Assembly: GCF_015101885.1 (NCBI RefSeq)
Contig: NZ_CP062941.1
Span: forward strand, 2,666,001-2,730,000
Direction of reading: 5' to 3'
DNA from: Massilia litorea
GTDB lineage: Bacteria > Pseudomonadota > Gammaproteobacteria > Burkholderiales > Burkholderiaceae_D
DNA length: 64,000 nucleotides
Positions within the stretch are counted from its first letter, which is position 1, and each line of letters starts with the position of its first letter. The notes below the pieces were generated by a model. That model ran no database searches, was not told where the DNA came from, and worked only from the letters and a program-made list of their open reading frames with translations. Positions 31,359 through 40,510 of the stretch are shown one piece after another. The position numbers and the translations under genes were made by a program.

Positions 31359-33944
31359 TTATTTTGCTTCGGCGACCCGCTTGCCGATATGCGCCAGTGC
31401 CGCATCGACCTGGTCGATCAGGATCAGGCACAAATCACCCTCGGACACGCGTTCCAGCGCGCGGTCGATCGCAACGAACTCGCCGTTGATCTCTTCCACG
31501 TGCCCGGTGCGCGTGGCGCCGTTCAGCCCCTCGCGCAGCAGGCGTACGACTTCGCCGTCTGCGCGGCCGCGCTGGCACTGGTCCTGGTACAGCAGCACCT
31601 CATCGAATGCGCTGCCCAGGATTTGCGTCTGCTGGGTGATGTCCTGGTCGCGGCGGTCGCCGGCGCCGCTGATCACGACCGAACGGCGCCTGGCCGGCAT
31701 GTTCTCGACCGCCGACACCAGGGCCGCGATCGCGTCCGGGTTGTGGCCGTAGTCGGCGATCAGGGTCGCGCCTTTGTAGTCGAAGACGTTGAAACGGCCC
31801 GGCGCATTGTCGCTCTCGCCGACAAAGGTCTTCAGGCCGAGGCGGATCTTGTCCCAGTCCAGGTTCACGGCCCATGCCGCCGCCACCGAGGCCATCACGT
31901 TCTCGACCTGGAAGCCGATGACGCCGCCGCGGGTGATCGGCACTTCGGCCAGCGCGATGCGGGTCTCGTTCCTGCCCTGGGCGCAGACGAGGAAGCCGGT
32001 GTCGACATAGACGACGCGCTTGCCCTGGGCACGGTGCATCGCCATCAGCGGGTGGCTGCCGTCCTGGGCGAAGAAGGTGACGTCGCCCTTCGTGTGCTCG
32101 GCCATCTCGGCCACCACCGGATCGGCCGCGTTCAGCACCGCCATGCCGCCTGGCTTCACGTTCTGGACGATCACGCGCTTCAGCACGGCCAGGTCTTCCA
32201 GCGTGGTGATGTAGTTCAGGCCGAGGTGGTCGCCGGCGCCGATGTTGGTCACCACCGCCACTTCGCAGCGGTCGAAAGCGAGGCCTTCGCGCAGCAGGCC
32301 GCCGCGCGCGGTCTCGAACACGGCCGCGTCGACGTCCGGGTGCAGCAGCACGTTGCGCGCGCTGCGCGGACCGCTGCAGTCGCCGCTGTCGATGCGGCGG
32401 CCTTCGATGTAGACGCCGTCGGTATTGGTCATGCCGGTACGCAGTCCGGAGGCGGTGAGCAGGTGCGCGATCAGGCGCACCGTGGTCGTCTTGCCGTTGG
32501 TGCCGGTGACGGCGACCACCGGGATGCGGCCGTCGTCGCCATCCTTGAAGATGGTGTCGATGATCGCTTCGCCGACGTCGCGGCCCTTGCCGAACGAGGG
32601 CGACAGGTGCATGCGCAGGCCCGGCGCGGCATTGACTTCGACGATGCCGCCGTGCTGTTCCTCGATCGGTTTCAGGACCGAATCGCAGACCAGGTCGACG
32701 CCGCAGATGTCGAGGCCCACCATGTGCGCTGCCGCGATGGCGCGCGCCGCGACTTCCGGATGGACGTCGTCGGTGACGTCGGTGGCGGTGCCGCCGGTCG
32801 ACAGGTTCGCGTTATTGCGCAGGACGACGCGCTGGCCTTTTTTCGGCACGGACTCGGCGTCCATGCCCTGTTTCGCCAGGCTGCCCAGGGCGATGTCGTC
32901 GAAGCGGATCTTGGTCAGCGAAGTCGAGTGGCCGTTGCCGCGGCGCGGGTCGAGGTTGACCTGGTCGACCAGCTGGCGCACCGTGTGCACGCCGTCGCCG
33001 ACCACGATCGGCGGCTCGCGGCGCGCGGCGGCGACCAGCTTGTCGCCGATGACGAGCAGGCGGTAGTCGTGGCCCGGCAGGTAGCGCTCGACCATGACGT
33101 CGTCGCGGAACTCCGCGGCCGCATGGAAGCCGGCGGTGATCTGTTCCTTGGTCGTGATGTTGACCGTCACGCCCTTGCCCTGGTTGCCGTCCTTCGGCTT
33201 GACCACGACCGGCAGGCCGATCTCCTGGGCCGCGGCCCAGGCGTCATCGGGATCGACCACCACGCGGCCCAGCGGCACCGGCACGCCGGCGGCGTCGAGC
33301 AGCTTCTTGGTCAGTTCCTTGTCCTGGGCGATGGTCTCGGCGATCGCGCCGGTGGCGTCGATCTCGGCGGCCTGGATGCGGCGCTGCTTGCTGCCCCAGC
33401 CGAACATCACGAGGCTGCCCTCGGTCAGGCGGCGGAAGGGGATGTTGCGATTGATCGCGGCCTGCACGATCGAACCGGTCGAGGGACCGAGGCGCACGTC
33501 TTCGTCGAGGTCGCGCAGCTGGGTGAGGGCCGCTTCGAGGTCGAAGGGCTGGTCTTCACGGGCCGCGGCGATCAGCTGCTCGGCCAGCACCATCGCCAGG
33601 CGGCCGACGTCTTCCTCGGTGTATTCGACCACGACCTGGTAGATGCCCGTTTCGACGGTGGCGGTGGTGCGGCTGAAGGTCACGGGGCAGCCGGCTTCGG
33701 CCTGCAGGGTGAGGGCGACGATTTCCAGTACTTCGGCCATCGGCACCGGGTCAAGGACGTCTTCTTCGTGGCCGAAGGGCTGCAGCTGGCCGAGCTGGGG
33801 AAAGCGCGAACGCAGGCGCGTCTCGAAGCCGGGCAGGGTGGCGATCGATTCTTCCTCCGGGGTGCAGGCGACGATCGCCTCGACCGAGGTGTGGTGGCTC
33901 CAGAGGTTAGGGCCGCGCAAGGCCCGTACGCGAGATACTTCCAT
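31359..33944 (-). CDS. cphA: Cyanophycin synthetase CphA
   Basis: CphA builds the storage polymer cyanophycin (a poly-aspartate backbone with arginine side chains) from Asp, Arg and ATP in the cytoplasm. The 861-residue protein has the family's N-domain (about 1-160), an ATP-grasp domain (about 210-470, with LPVVVKPKDGNQGKGVTVN) that adds aspartate, and a Mur-ligase-like domain that adds arginine, with an intact P-loop GTNGKTTT near residues 480-488 and its C-terminal lid domain (DYGHNPDAIAAL). A ribosome site AAAGGAATG lies upstream. It follows cphA' by 89 bases on the same strand. Confidence 0.97.
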   Translation of the reverse strand: MEVSRVRALRGPNLWSHHTSVEAIVACTPEEESIATLPGFETRLRSRFPQLGQLQPFGHEEDVLDPVPMAEVLEIVALTLQAEAGCPVTFSRTTATVETGIYQVVVEYTEEDVGRLAMVLAEQLIAAAREDQPFDLEAALTQLRDLDEDVRLGPSTGSIVQAAINRNIPFRRLTEGSLVMFGWGSKQRRIQAAEIDATGAIAETIAQDKELTKKLLDAAGVPVPLGRVVVDPDDAWAAAQEIGLPVVVKPKDGNQGKGVTVNITTKEQITAGFHAAAEFRDDVMVERYLPGHDYRLLVIGDKLVAAARREPPIVVGDGVHTVRQLVDQVNLDPRRGNGHSTSLTKIRFDDIALGSLAKQGMDAESVPKKGQRVVLRNNANLSTGGTATDVTDDVHPEVAARAIAAAHMVGLDICGVDLVCDSVLKPIEEQHGGIVEVNAAPGLRMHLSPSFGKGRDVGEAIIDTIFKDGDDGRIPVVAVTGTNGKTTTVRLIAHLLTASGLRTGMTNTDGVYIEGRRIDSGDCSGPRSARNVLLHPDVDAAVFETARGGLLREGLAFDRCEVAVVTNIGAGDHLGLNYITTLEDLAVLKRVIVQNVKPGGMAVLNAADPVVAEMAEHTKGDVTFFAQDGSHPLMAMHRAQGKRVVYVDTGFLVCAQGRNETRIALAEVPITRGGVIGFQVENVMASVAAAWAVNLDWDKIRLGLKTFVGESDNAPGRFNVFDYKGATLIADYGHNPDAIAALVSAVENMPARRRSVVISGAGDRRDQDITQQTQILGSAFDEVLLYQDQCQRGRADGEVVRLLREGLNGATRTGHVEEINGEFVAIDRALERVSEGDLCLILIDQVDAALAHIGKRVAEAK

Positions 33945-34033
33945 AAACCTTCATTCCTTTAAGTTGGGACTGGCCCGCCTGCTTGATGGAAGCGCGGCGG
34001 ACTCCCTGGCTCCGGCGAACCGGATACTGCTGC

Positions 34034-36205
34034 TCAATAAGTCGTTTTTTTCGTGGCGTCGAACGCGCGCAAGCCGCCGCAGATCAGGTCGTGCGGCAGG
34101 CCCAGCGCCCAGGCGGCGGCGGTCGCCGCCAGCACGCTGGCCGGATGCTTGACGGTCGCCGGCTGGATCTTGCCGAGGTCGAGCAGCTTGGTCTCGACCC
34201 CGCCCTCGACCAGCACGATGTGGTTGTCGCGCGCAAAGACGATGCGCTCGCCGCTCGCGCGGTGCTGGACCATCACCGGATTGTGCTCGTCCATCGCATA
34301 GAAGATCACGCGCCCGTCCGACAGTTCGGCCAGTTTCACCACTTCGGGGTCGGCGGCGTTCAGCACGGCCGCGCCATCGGACAGGATCACGTCGACCTGG
34401 CTGCGCACCACGTTGGCCAGCGCTTCCCCGTCGGCGATATGGTATTCGGCGACCGAGTCGAGCTTGCCCATGTCGGTGACGACGCCGACCGTGCAGCGGT
34501 CGTAGGGCAGGCCCTCGGCCAGGATGCTGCGCGCGTTCGATTCGAACACGGCCGCTTCGATATTCCGGTTGATGAGCAGGCGCTCACCAAGCGCGAAGCC
34601 GGTGCAATCGCCTTTCTGGACCTGGCGGCCGTCGAGATACAGGCCTTCGCCGTTGGCCACGCCCGCATGCTTGCCGCCGGCATGCAGCAGGCAGCCGAGC
34701 AGGCGCGTGATCAGGCTGGTGCCGAGGGTGCCGGTGACGCCGACCAGCGGGATGCGGCCGCTCTCGCCGTCCGCGAACAGGTGCGCGACGATGGCCTTGC
34801 CGACATTGCGCGGCGTGCCCGAGGCCGGCTTGATGTGGGCCAGCAGGCCCGGGCTGGAATTGACTTCGATGATGGCGCCGCGCTGCGCGTCGAGCGGGCG
34901 CGAGATGTCTTCGCAGACCAGGTCGATGCCGGCGATGTCGAGGCCGACGACACGCGCCGCCAGCGCCGCCATGTGCGCCACTTCCGGGTGGATCAGGTCG
35001 GTGACATCGTCGGAGACGTTGCCGTTCGGCTGGATCAGGACTTTCTGGCCGGCCTGCGGAATCGAGTCGGGGCTCAAGCCCTGGCGCTTCAGGTCGAGCA
35101 GGATTTCGCCGTCCTGCGGATTGACGAGGCCGAGCGGATGTTCTTCGCTGTTGCCGCGGCGCGGGTCGGTGTTGATCTGGCTCGCCACGAGCGCGCTGAC
35201 GGTGGATTTGCCGTCGCCGGTCACCCACAGCGACTCGCCGCGCGCCACGGCCACGACCTGGCGGCCGACGACCAGCAGGCGGTGCTCGTTGCCGGGAATG
35301 AAGCGCTCGACCAGCACGGCCGAGCTGTCGCCCGCTTCGGAGGCGATCGCGTAGGCGGTGCGCACTTCCGATTCGCTCATCAGGTTCAGCGTCACGCCGC
35401 GGCCATGGTTGCCGTCGACGGGTTTCACGACCACCGGCAGGCCGATGTCCTGGGCTTCGTCCCAGGCGGCATCGGCGCTCCTCACCAGCGCGCCTTCCGG
35501 CACCGGCACGCCGCACGAGGCGAGCAGGGTTTTCGTCAGGTCCTTGTCGCTGGCGATGGATTCGCCGATGGCGCTGGTGCGGTCGGTTTCGGCGGTCCAG
35601 ATGCGGCGCTGGGCGGCGCCATGGCCGAGCTGCACGAGGTTGCCTTCGGTCAGGCGGATCGAGGGAATGCGGCGGTCGGTGGCGGCATCGACGATGTTCG
35701 CGGTCGACGGGCCCAGGCAGTAGCGGTCGACCAGTTCGGTCAGCGCGGCAACGGTGCCGGCCATGTCGAAGGATTCATCGTTGACGGCGGCCATCAGCAG
35801 GCGGTGTCCGGCTTCGAGGGCGGCGCGGCCGACGACGACGTCGCGCGTGCGGAACGCCATTTTGTACACACCGGTGTCGCCGGTCGAGCGAGTCTTGCCG
35901 AAGCCGGTCTTCATGCCGGCCATGTTCTGCAGCTCGAGCACGATGTGTTCGAGGATGTGGCCGGCCCAGGTGCCGATTTCCAGGCGTTCCAGGAAGCCGC
36001 CGCGCTCGCCGACGCCGCAACGGTGCTCGATCAGGCCAGGCAACCAGCCGGTGAGTCGCTCGTTAAATCCGGGCAGTTTGTTCGAAGGGAAGTCTTCCAG
36101 CTCGCCAATGTCGAGCCAGACCTCGATCACCGGACGGTAAGTCCAGATGTTCGGGCCGCGCAGGTGAGTTACACGGAGAAACTTGATGTCTTTCTTCTTT
36201 GTCAT
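34034..36205 (-). CDS. cphA': Second cyanophycin synthetase homologue, CphA' type, truncated Mur half
   Basis: The 723-residue protein aligns with CphA over the N-domain and the ATP-grasp domain, which is intact (LPVVVKPVDGNHGRGVTLN). The Mur-ligase part is degraded: the P-loop reads VTGTLGTSLI near residues 490-500 without the catalytic Lys, and the protein ends at ALGLPHDLICGGLRAF, so the C-terminal lid domain of about 140 residues is absent. It should not add arginine. Two-gene cphA arrangements are known in Betaproteobacteria, and the truncation resembles the CphA2 class that joins beta-aspartyl-arginine units. It is the first gene of the minus-strand unit. Confidence 0.9.
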   Translation of the reverse strand: MTKKKDIKFLRVTHLRGPNIWTYRPVIEVWLDIGELEDFPSNKLPGFNERLTGWLPGLIEHRCGVGERGGFLERLEIGTWAGHILEHIVLELQNMAGMKTGFGKTRSTGDTGVYKMAFRTRDVVVGRAALEAGHRLLMAAVNDESFDMAGTVAALTELVDRYCLGPSTANIVDAATDRRIPSIRLTEGNLVQLGHGAAQRRIWTAETDRTSAIGESIASDKDLTKTLLASCGVPVPEGALVRSADAAWDEAQDIGLPVVVKPVDGNHGRGVTLNLMSESEVRTAYAIASEAGDSSAVLVERFIPGNEHRLLVVGRQVVAVARGESLWVTGDGKSTVSALVASQINTDPRRGNSEEHPLGLVNPQDGEILLDLKRQGLSPDSIPQAGQKVLIQPNGNVSDDVTDLIHPEVAHMAALAARVVGLDIAGIDLVCEDISRPLDAQRGAIIEVNSSPGLLAHIKPASGTPRNVGKAIVAHLFADGESGRIPLVGVTGTLGTSLITRLLGCLLHAGGKHAGVANGEGLYLDGRQVQKGDCTGFALGERLLINRNIEAAVFESNARSILAEGLPYDRCTVGVVTDMGKLDSVAEYHIADGEALANVVRSQVDVILSDGAAVLNAADPEVVKLAELSDGRVIFYAMDEHNPVMVQHRASGERIVFARDNHIVLVEGGVETKLLDLGKIQPATVKHPASVLAATAAAWALGLPHDLICGGLRAFDATKKTTY

Positions 36206-36489
36206 GTAATGATGTCTTGCCCACGGTGTCCGCTTGTCACCATGATGGCGTTGCCTATGTTTGCCTGCCTGTGCGCTACCGCACCCAAACGCGGTCATGC
36301 AGCGCACATGTGATGTATACTTGCCGGACCGAAGCTTACAGTGCCCTACCGATTTATGCCAAATAGGCGGTTCCGGTCTGGCCACTTCGCCCAGCATTGG
36401 AATTTTTTCCTTTGCTCCATGTAAACCGCCGAGCCGGTCACCGCGTTACCCCTCTATCCAGAACATGCCTGTCACGGGCGGCACCACTA

Positions 36490-38775
36490 ATGACAACTCA
36501 ACAACTCGTCTCTCCGACATCGCTGGCGGCCGCCGCCGGCTTCCTGCCTGACGGTTGGGACAATGACGTTCGGAAACAGCTTGCACCAGGGGAAAACGTT
36601 TTAACTGGCGTGGAGGTTGACCTCGACACGAAATTACGTTTCACGAAGGGTATCCTCGTGGTCACTACCCGCCGCCTGCTGTCGCGCGCGCCGGGTGAAA
36701 CCGCCTGGCGCGACTGGGGCTTCCGCCCGGGACTGGCCCTGCGCCACCATGACCACGCCGGCGTCGGCCATCTGGAACTGGTCGACCAGCAGGGCCGCCT
36801 GGCCGCCTGGCGGTTTACGCTGGGCCAGAATCTGCACGCGATCCGCGTCGCCGACGCCTTTGCCGAGCAGGTGACCAGTGTCGAGACCGGCAAACCGGTG
36901 CTGGCGCCCGAGCAGCACACCTGCCCGAGCTGCAAGGCGCCGCTCGAGCCGGACCAGGAAGAGTGCCCGATCTGCGCCAAGGTCGTGCACACGCCGCCCT
37001 CGACCTGGACCCTGTTCCGCCTGTGGCGCTTCGCCGTGCCCTACCGCGGCCAGCTGCTGCTCGGTTTCCTGCTGATGCTGGCGAGCACCGCCGCGCACAT
37101 GATCCCGCCTTACCTGACCATGCCGCTGATGGACAATGTCCTGATTCCGTATCAGAACGGCCAGAAGATCGACGAAAGTCTTGTGTACATGTACATGGGC
37201 GGCTTGCTGGCCTCGGCCGTACTGGCCTGGGCCCTGGGCTGGGGCAAGACCTATGTGCTGGCGCTGGTGTCCGAACGGATGGGCGCCGACCTGCGCTCGA
37301 CCACCTACGAACACCTGCTGAAACTGTCGCTGGAATTCTTCGGCGGCAAGCGCACCGGTGACCTGATGTCGCGTATCGGCAGCGGCTCGGACCGCATCTG
37401 CGTCTTCCTGTCGCTGCACCTGCTCGACTTCCTGTCCGACGTGCTCATGATCATCATGACCGGCGTGATCCTGTTCTCGATTAACCCGTGGCTGGCCTTC
37501 ATCACCCTGGTGCCGCTGCCTTTCATCGCCTGGATGATCCACGTCGTGCGCGACAAGCTGCGCACCGGCTTCGAGAAGATCGACCGCGTCTGGGGCGAGG
37601 TCACCAACGTGCTGGCCGATACCATTCCCGGCATCCGCGTGGTCAAGGCCTTTGCTCAGGAAAAGAGGGAGGCCGTGCGCTTCCGCGAAGCGAACAAGCA
37701 CAACCTGGCCGTCAACGACAAATTGAACAAGGTCTGGTCGCTGTTCTCGCCGACGGTCTCCTTCCTGACCGAACTGGGCTTGCTCGTGATCTGGTGCTTC
37801 GGCATCTGGCAGGTGTCGCGCGGCGACATCACGGTCGGTACCTTGTCGGCCTTCATCGCCTACAGCGGCCGTTTCTATGTGCGCCTCGATTCGATGAGCC
37901 GCATCGTCTCGGTCACGCAAAAGTCGGCCTCGGCCGCCAAGCGCATCTTCGACATCCTCGACCACGTCTCGAGCGTGCCGGACCCGGTCAATCCAGTCAA
38001 AGTGCCGACAGTAGCCGGCAATATCGAACTGCGCGAAGTCGGTTTCCGCTACGGTAACCGCGCCGTGAACCGCGGCATTTCCCTGAACATCAAGGCCGGC
38101 GAGATGGTCGGCCTGGTGGGCCACAGCGGCTCGGGTAAAAGCACGCTGGTCAACCTGATCTGCCGCTTCTACGACGTGGCCGAAGGCGCGATTTTGCTCG
38201 ACGGCGTCGACATCCGTACCTTCGCGGTCGCCGACTACCGCCGCAACATCGGCCTCGTGTTGCAAGAGCCTTTCCTGTTCTTCGGCACGATCGCCGAGAA
38301 CATCGCCTACGGCAAGCCCGACGCGACGCGCGAAGAAATCATCGCCGCCGCCCGCGCCGCGCACGCCCACGAATTCATCCTGCGCCTGCCGCAGGGCTAC
38401 GATTCGATGGTCGGCGAGCGCGGCCAGGGCCTGTCGGGCGGCGAGCGCCAGCGTATTTCGATTGCGCGCGCGCTGCTGATCGACCCGCCGATCCTGATCA
38501 TGGACGAAGCGACTTCGTCGGTGGACTCGGAAACCGAAAAGGAAATCCAGAAGGCGCTCGACAACCTGGTGCAGGGCCGTACCACGATCGCGATCGCGCA
38601 CCGCCTGTCGACGCTGCACCGCGCCGACCGCCTGGTGGTGCTCGACCGCGGCGTGGTGGTGGAAGAGGGCAGCCACGACGAGCTGATGGCGCGCGAAGGC
38701 GCCTACCACCGCCTCTACGAAGCGCAGGCGCGCAACGTGGACCAGGATATGGACGATACGGACAAGGACGACTGA
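36490..38775 (+). CDS. Cyanophycin-associated ABC transporter, fused permease and ATPase
   Basis: The 761-residue protein has an unusual N-terminus: a beta-rich domain (about 20-130, resembling a PH-like fold), then a zinc ribbon with two CPxC pairs (CPSC and CPIC, about 145-163). A type I exporter core of six helices (about 180-460) and an ATPase domain follow, with Walker A GHSGSGKST (near 544), signature LSGGERQRISIARAL (near 647) and DEATSS. It is divergent from cphA' and one base from the DUF1854 gene. I recall this transporter class as associated with cyanophycin genes; its cargo is unknown. The start at 36490 is an ATG with a weak ribosome site; a TTG at 36397 is possible. Confidence 0.92.
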   Translation: MTTQQLVSPTSLAAAAGFLPDGWDNDVRKQLAPGENVLTGVEVDLDTKLRFTKGILVVTTRRLLSRAPGETAWRDWGFRPGLALRHHDHAGVGHLELVDQQGRLAAWRFTLGQNLHAIRVADAFAEQVTSVETGKPVLAPEQHTCPSCKAPLEPDQEECPICAKVVHTPPSTWTLFRLWRFAVPYRGQLLLGFLLMLASTAAHMIPPYLTMPLMDNVLIPYQNGQKIDESLVYMYMGGLLASAVLAWALGWGKTYVLALVSERMGADLRSTTYEHLLKLSLEFFGGKRTGDLMSRIGSGSDRICVFLSLHLLDFLSDVLMIIMTGVILFSINPWLAFITLVPLPFIAWMIHVVRDKLRTGFEKIDRVWGEVTNVLADTIPGIRVVKAFAQEKREAVRFREANKHNLAVNDKLNKVWSLFSPTVSFLTELGLLVIWCFGIWQVSRGDITVGTLSAFIAYSGRFYVRLDSMSRIVSVTQKSASAAKRIFDILDHVSSVPDPVNPVKVPTVAGNIELREVGFRYGNRAVNRGISLNIKAGEMVGLVGHSGSGKSTLVNLICRFYDVAEGAILLDGVDIRTFAVADYRRNIGLVLQEPFLFFGTIAENIAYGKPDATREEIIAAARAAHAHEFILRLPQGYDSMVGERGQGLSGGERQRISIARALLIDPPILIMDEATSSVDSETEKEIQKALDNLVQGRTTIAIAHRLSTLHRADRLVVLDRGVVVEEGSHDELMAREGAYHRLYEAQARNVDQDMDDTDKDD

Positions 38776-38776
38776 T

Positions 38777-39244
38777 ATGAGCACTCCCTTCACCCTGCGC
38801 CGCGACAGCTTCGGTAAACTCGTGTTCACCGGCGAGGACGGCGTCGACATCCAGGGCGTGATTCCCGTGCGCGCCTTTCCGATCCAGGCGCCGACGCGCG
38901 GCATCTCGCTGGTGCGCGACGGCGGCAAGGAAGTCGCCTGGATCGACGATCTCGCCAGCGCGCCCGAGCAGGTGCGCGAGCTCGTCACCGAAGAGCTGGA
39001 AGGCCGCGAATTCATTCCCGAGATCCAGCACATCGCGAGTGTTTCGAGTTTCGCCACGCCCTGCACCTGGACCGTCAAAACCGACCGCGGCGAGACCTCG
39101 TTCGTATTGAAAGTCGACGAAGACATCCGCCGCGTGGGCGAGGCCTCGCTGCTGATTGCGGATAACCACGGGATCAATTTCCTGGTGCGGGACATGTTTA
39201 AAATCGATAAGCACAGCCGGAAGATCCTGGACCGGTTCCTGTAA
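38777..39244 (+). CDS. DUF1854 protein, cyanophycin-associated
   Basis: The 155-residue cytoplasmic protein belongs to DUF1854, with VIPVRAFPIQAPTRGISLV, ELEGREFIPEIQHI and INFLVRDMFKIDKHSRKILDR. It has no catalytic motif that I can name. It starts one base after the ABC transporter stop codon, so the two are probably made together. In other genomes DUF1854 genes accompany cyanophycin synthetases. Its job, for example as a subunit or regulator of the transporter, is inferred only. Confidence 0.88.
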   Translation: MSTPFTLRRDSFGKLVFTGEDGVDIQGVIPVRAFPIQAPTRGISLVRDGGKEVAWIDDLASAPEQVRELVTEELEGREFIPEIQHIASVSSFATPCTWTVKTDRGETSFVLKVDEDIRRVGEASLLIADNHGINFLVRDMFKIDKHSRKILDRFL

Positions 39245-39253
39245 TCTGATTTT

Positions 39254-39354
39254 CGTGGGGTGGGCTTCGCCCACGCGGTACCACGGTTGCGTGTCGAAAC
39301 ATCGTTATCGGCCGCTCAAGCGCTGTACCGCGTGGGCACAAGTGCCCACCCTAC
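39254..39354. repeat. REP-like paired palindrome, copy E
   Basis: CGTGGGGTGGGC with GCCCACGCGGTA, and the inverted TACCGCGTGGGC with GCCCACCCTAC, lie about 45 bases apart. It begins 9 bases after the DUF1854 stop and closes the cyanophycin locus on this side. Confidence 0.8.
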
Positions 39355-39445
39355 AAAGGCCGGACAATTCCTGGTTCGCGCTGCGCTTGAAGCCCCATCC
39401 GGCCTGGCTTATGCTGGTGACAGTCCATCGTCCTCGGAGGCCAAC

Positions 39446-39847
39446 ATGCTGCTGGGTGGCTGCTATTGCGGCGCAATCCGCTACGTCGTCGACGGCGACG
39501 TCTTCCACGCCACGCTCTGCCATTGCGTCGACTGCCGCCGCATTGCCGGCGCGCCCGCCGTGGCCTGGTTCAGCACACGCGTGGAACACATGCGCTTTTC
39601 GCAGGGCAATCCGGCCACCGTCCGCTCGAGCGAACACGTGCTGCGCGGCTTTTGCGCCATTTGCAGCACGACGCTGACCTACCAGGACGACCGCACCCCC
39701 GACGAGATCGACATCGCCACGGCCAGCCTCGACGACCCGGAAGCCGTACCGCCGCGCGACCATACCTTTGCCGCGCAACGGCTGAGCTGGATGCGCATCG
39801 ACGACGGCTTGCCGGCCTATCCCGGCACTCGCAAGGAGGGCGCCTGA
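39446..39847 (+). CDS. GFA family zinc protein
   Basis: The 133-residue protein has the GFA/CENP-V zinc ligands: Cys6 and Cys8 in GGCYCGAIRY, Cys25, Cys27 and Cys30 in LCHCVDC, and CAICS further on. It is only distantly like the GFA protein at 14651-15049. The start at 39446 has TCGGAGG five to ten bases upstream. Substrate unknown. Confidence 0.9.
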   Translation: MLLGGCYCGAIRYVVDGDVFHATLCHCVDCRRIAGAPAVAWFSTRVEHMRFSQGNPATVRSSEHVLRGFCAICSTTLTYQDDRTPDEIDIATASLDDPEAVPPRDHTFAAQRLSWMRIDDGLPAYPGTRKEGA

Positions 39848-39952
39848 ACCGGCTTTGACCCGGTCTCGACAGGACGAGCGTGAAACCGTTCACAGACGGG
39901 TGATCGCTGCATCCCTATTGTCGTTCTATCGCCACCTACGAGGAGTACCGAC

Positions 39953-40489
39953 ATGGATTCGATCAACCGTAACCAGCCTGAAATGAACCACCGCGACCTG
40001 AGCGGCGACGAAGCCCGCAAGCGCATCCGCGAGATGGCCAAGGATGCCGAGACCTGCTTCTTCTGCACCAGCGGCGGCACGGGCCCGAACCGGGGGGCGC
40101 GCCCGATGAGCGTATTGCAAGCCGACGAGGCCGGCAACCTGTGGTTCCTGAGCGCCATCGACAGCCACACGGATGCGGAAATCGCCGCCGATCCGGAAGT
40201 GAAACTCTATTTCCAGCGCAGTAAGCATGCCGGCTTCATGGAACTCGACGGCATCGCCACCGTCTCGCAGGACCGCGCCAAAATCAAGGAATTGTGGAGC
40301 TTCGTCCTCAAGACCTGGTTCACCGAAGGCGAGGACGACCCGCGCATCACGGTCATCCAGGTCGTGCCGAAAGGCGGCTATTACTGGGACAACAAGCACG
40401 GACAGGCCGTGGCCGGCGCCAAGATGCTGGTCGGCGCGGCAATCGGCAAGACGCTCGACGATTCGATCGAGGGCAAGCTGATGCCCTGA
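39953..40489 (+). CDS. Pyridoxamine 5'-phosphate oxidase-like general stress protein
   Basis: The 178-residue protein has the split-barrel flavin-binding fold of the general stress protein 26 group: CFFCTSGGTGPNRGARPM near the start, NLWFLSAIDSHTDAEIAADPEVKLYF in the middle and VIQVVPKGGYYWDNKHG toward the end. It probably binds FMN or a deazaflavin, but the reaction is unknown. An AGGAG site precedes it. Confidence 0.88.
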   Translation: MDSINRNQPEMNHRDLSGDEARKRIREMAKDAETCFFCTSGGTGPNRGARPMSVLQADEAGNLWFLSAIDSHTDAEIAADPEVKLYFQRSKHAGFMELDGIATVSQDRAKIKELWSFVLKTWFTEGEDDPRITVIQVVPKGGYYWDNKHGQAVAGAKMLVGAAIGKTLDDSIEGKLMP

Positions 40490-40510
40490 GCTGAGGGCGA
40501 AGGAGGGGCA

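Noticed and set aside
31212..33962. A 916-codon plus-strand open frame antisense to cphA
   Set aside because: It mirrors cphA in a high-GC gene with strong third-position bias. Its product is a low-information mix rich in Asp, Val, His and Arg with no motifs, while the minus strand encodes a clear CphA.
33983..36313. A 776-codon plus-strand open frame antisense to cphA'
   Set aside because: Same cause: codon bias of the true minus-strand gene. No recognisable domain.
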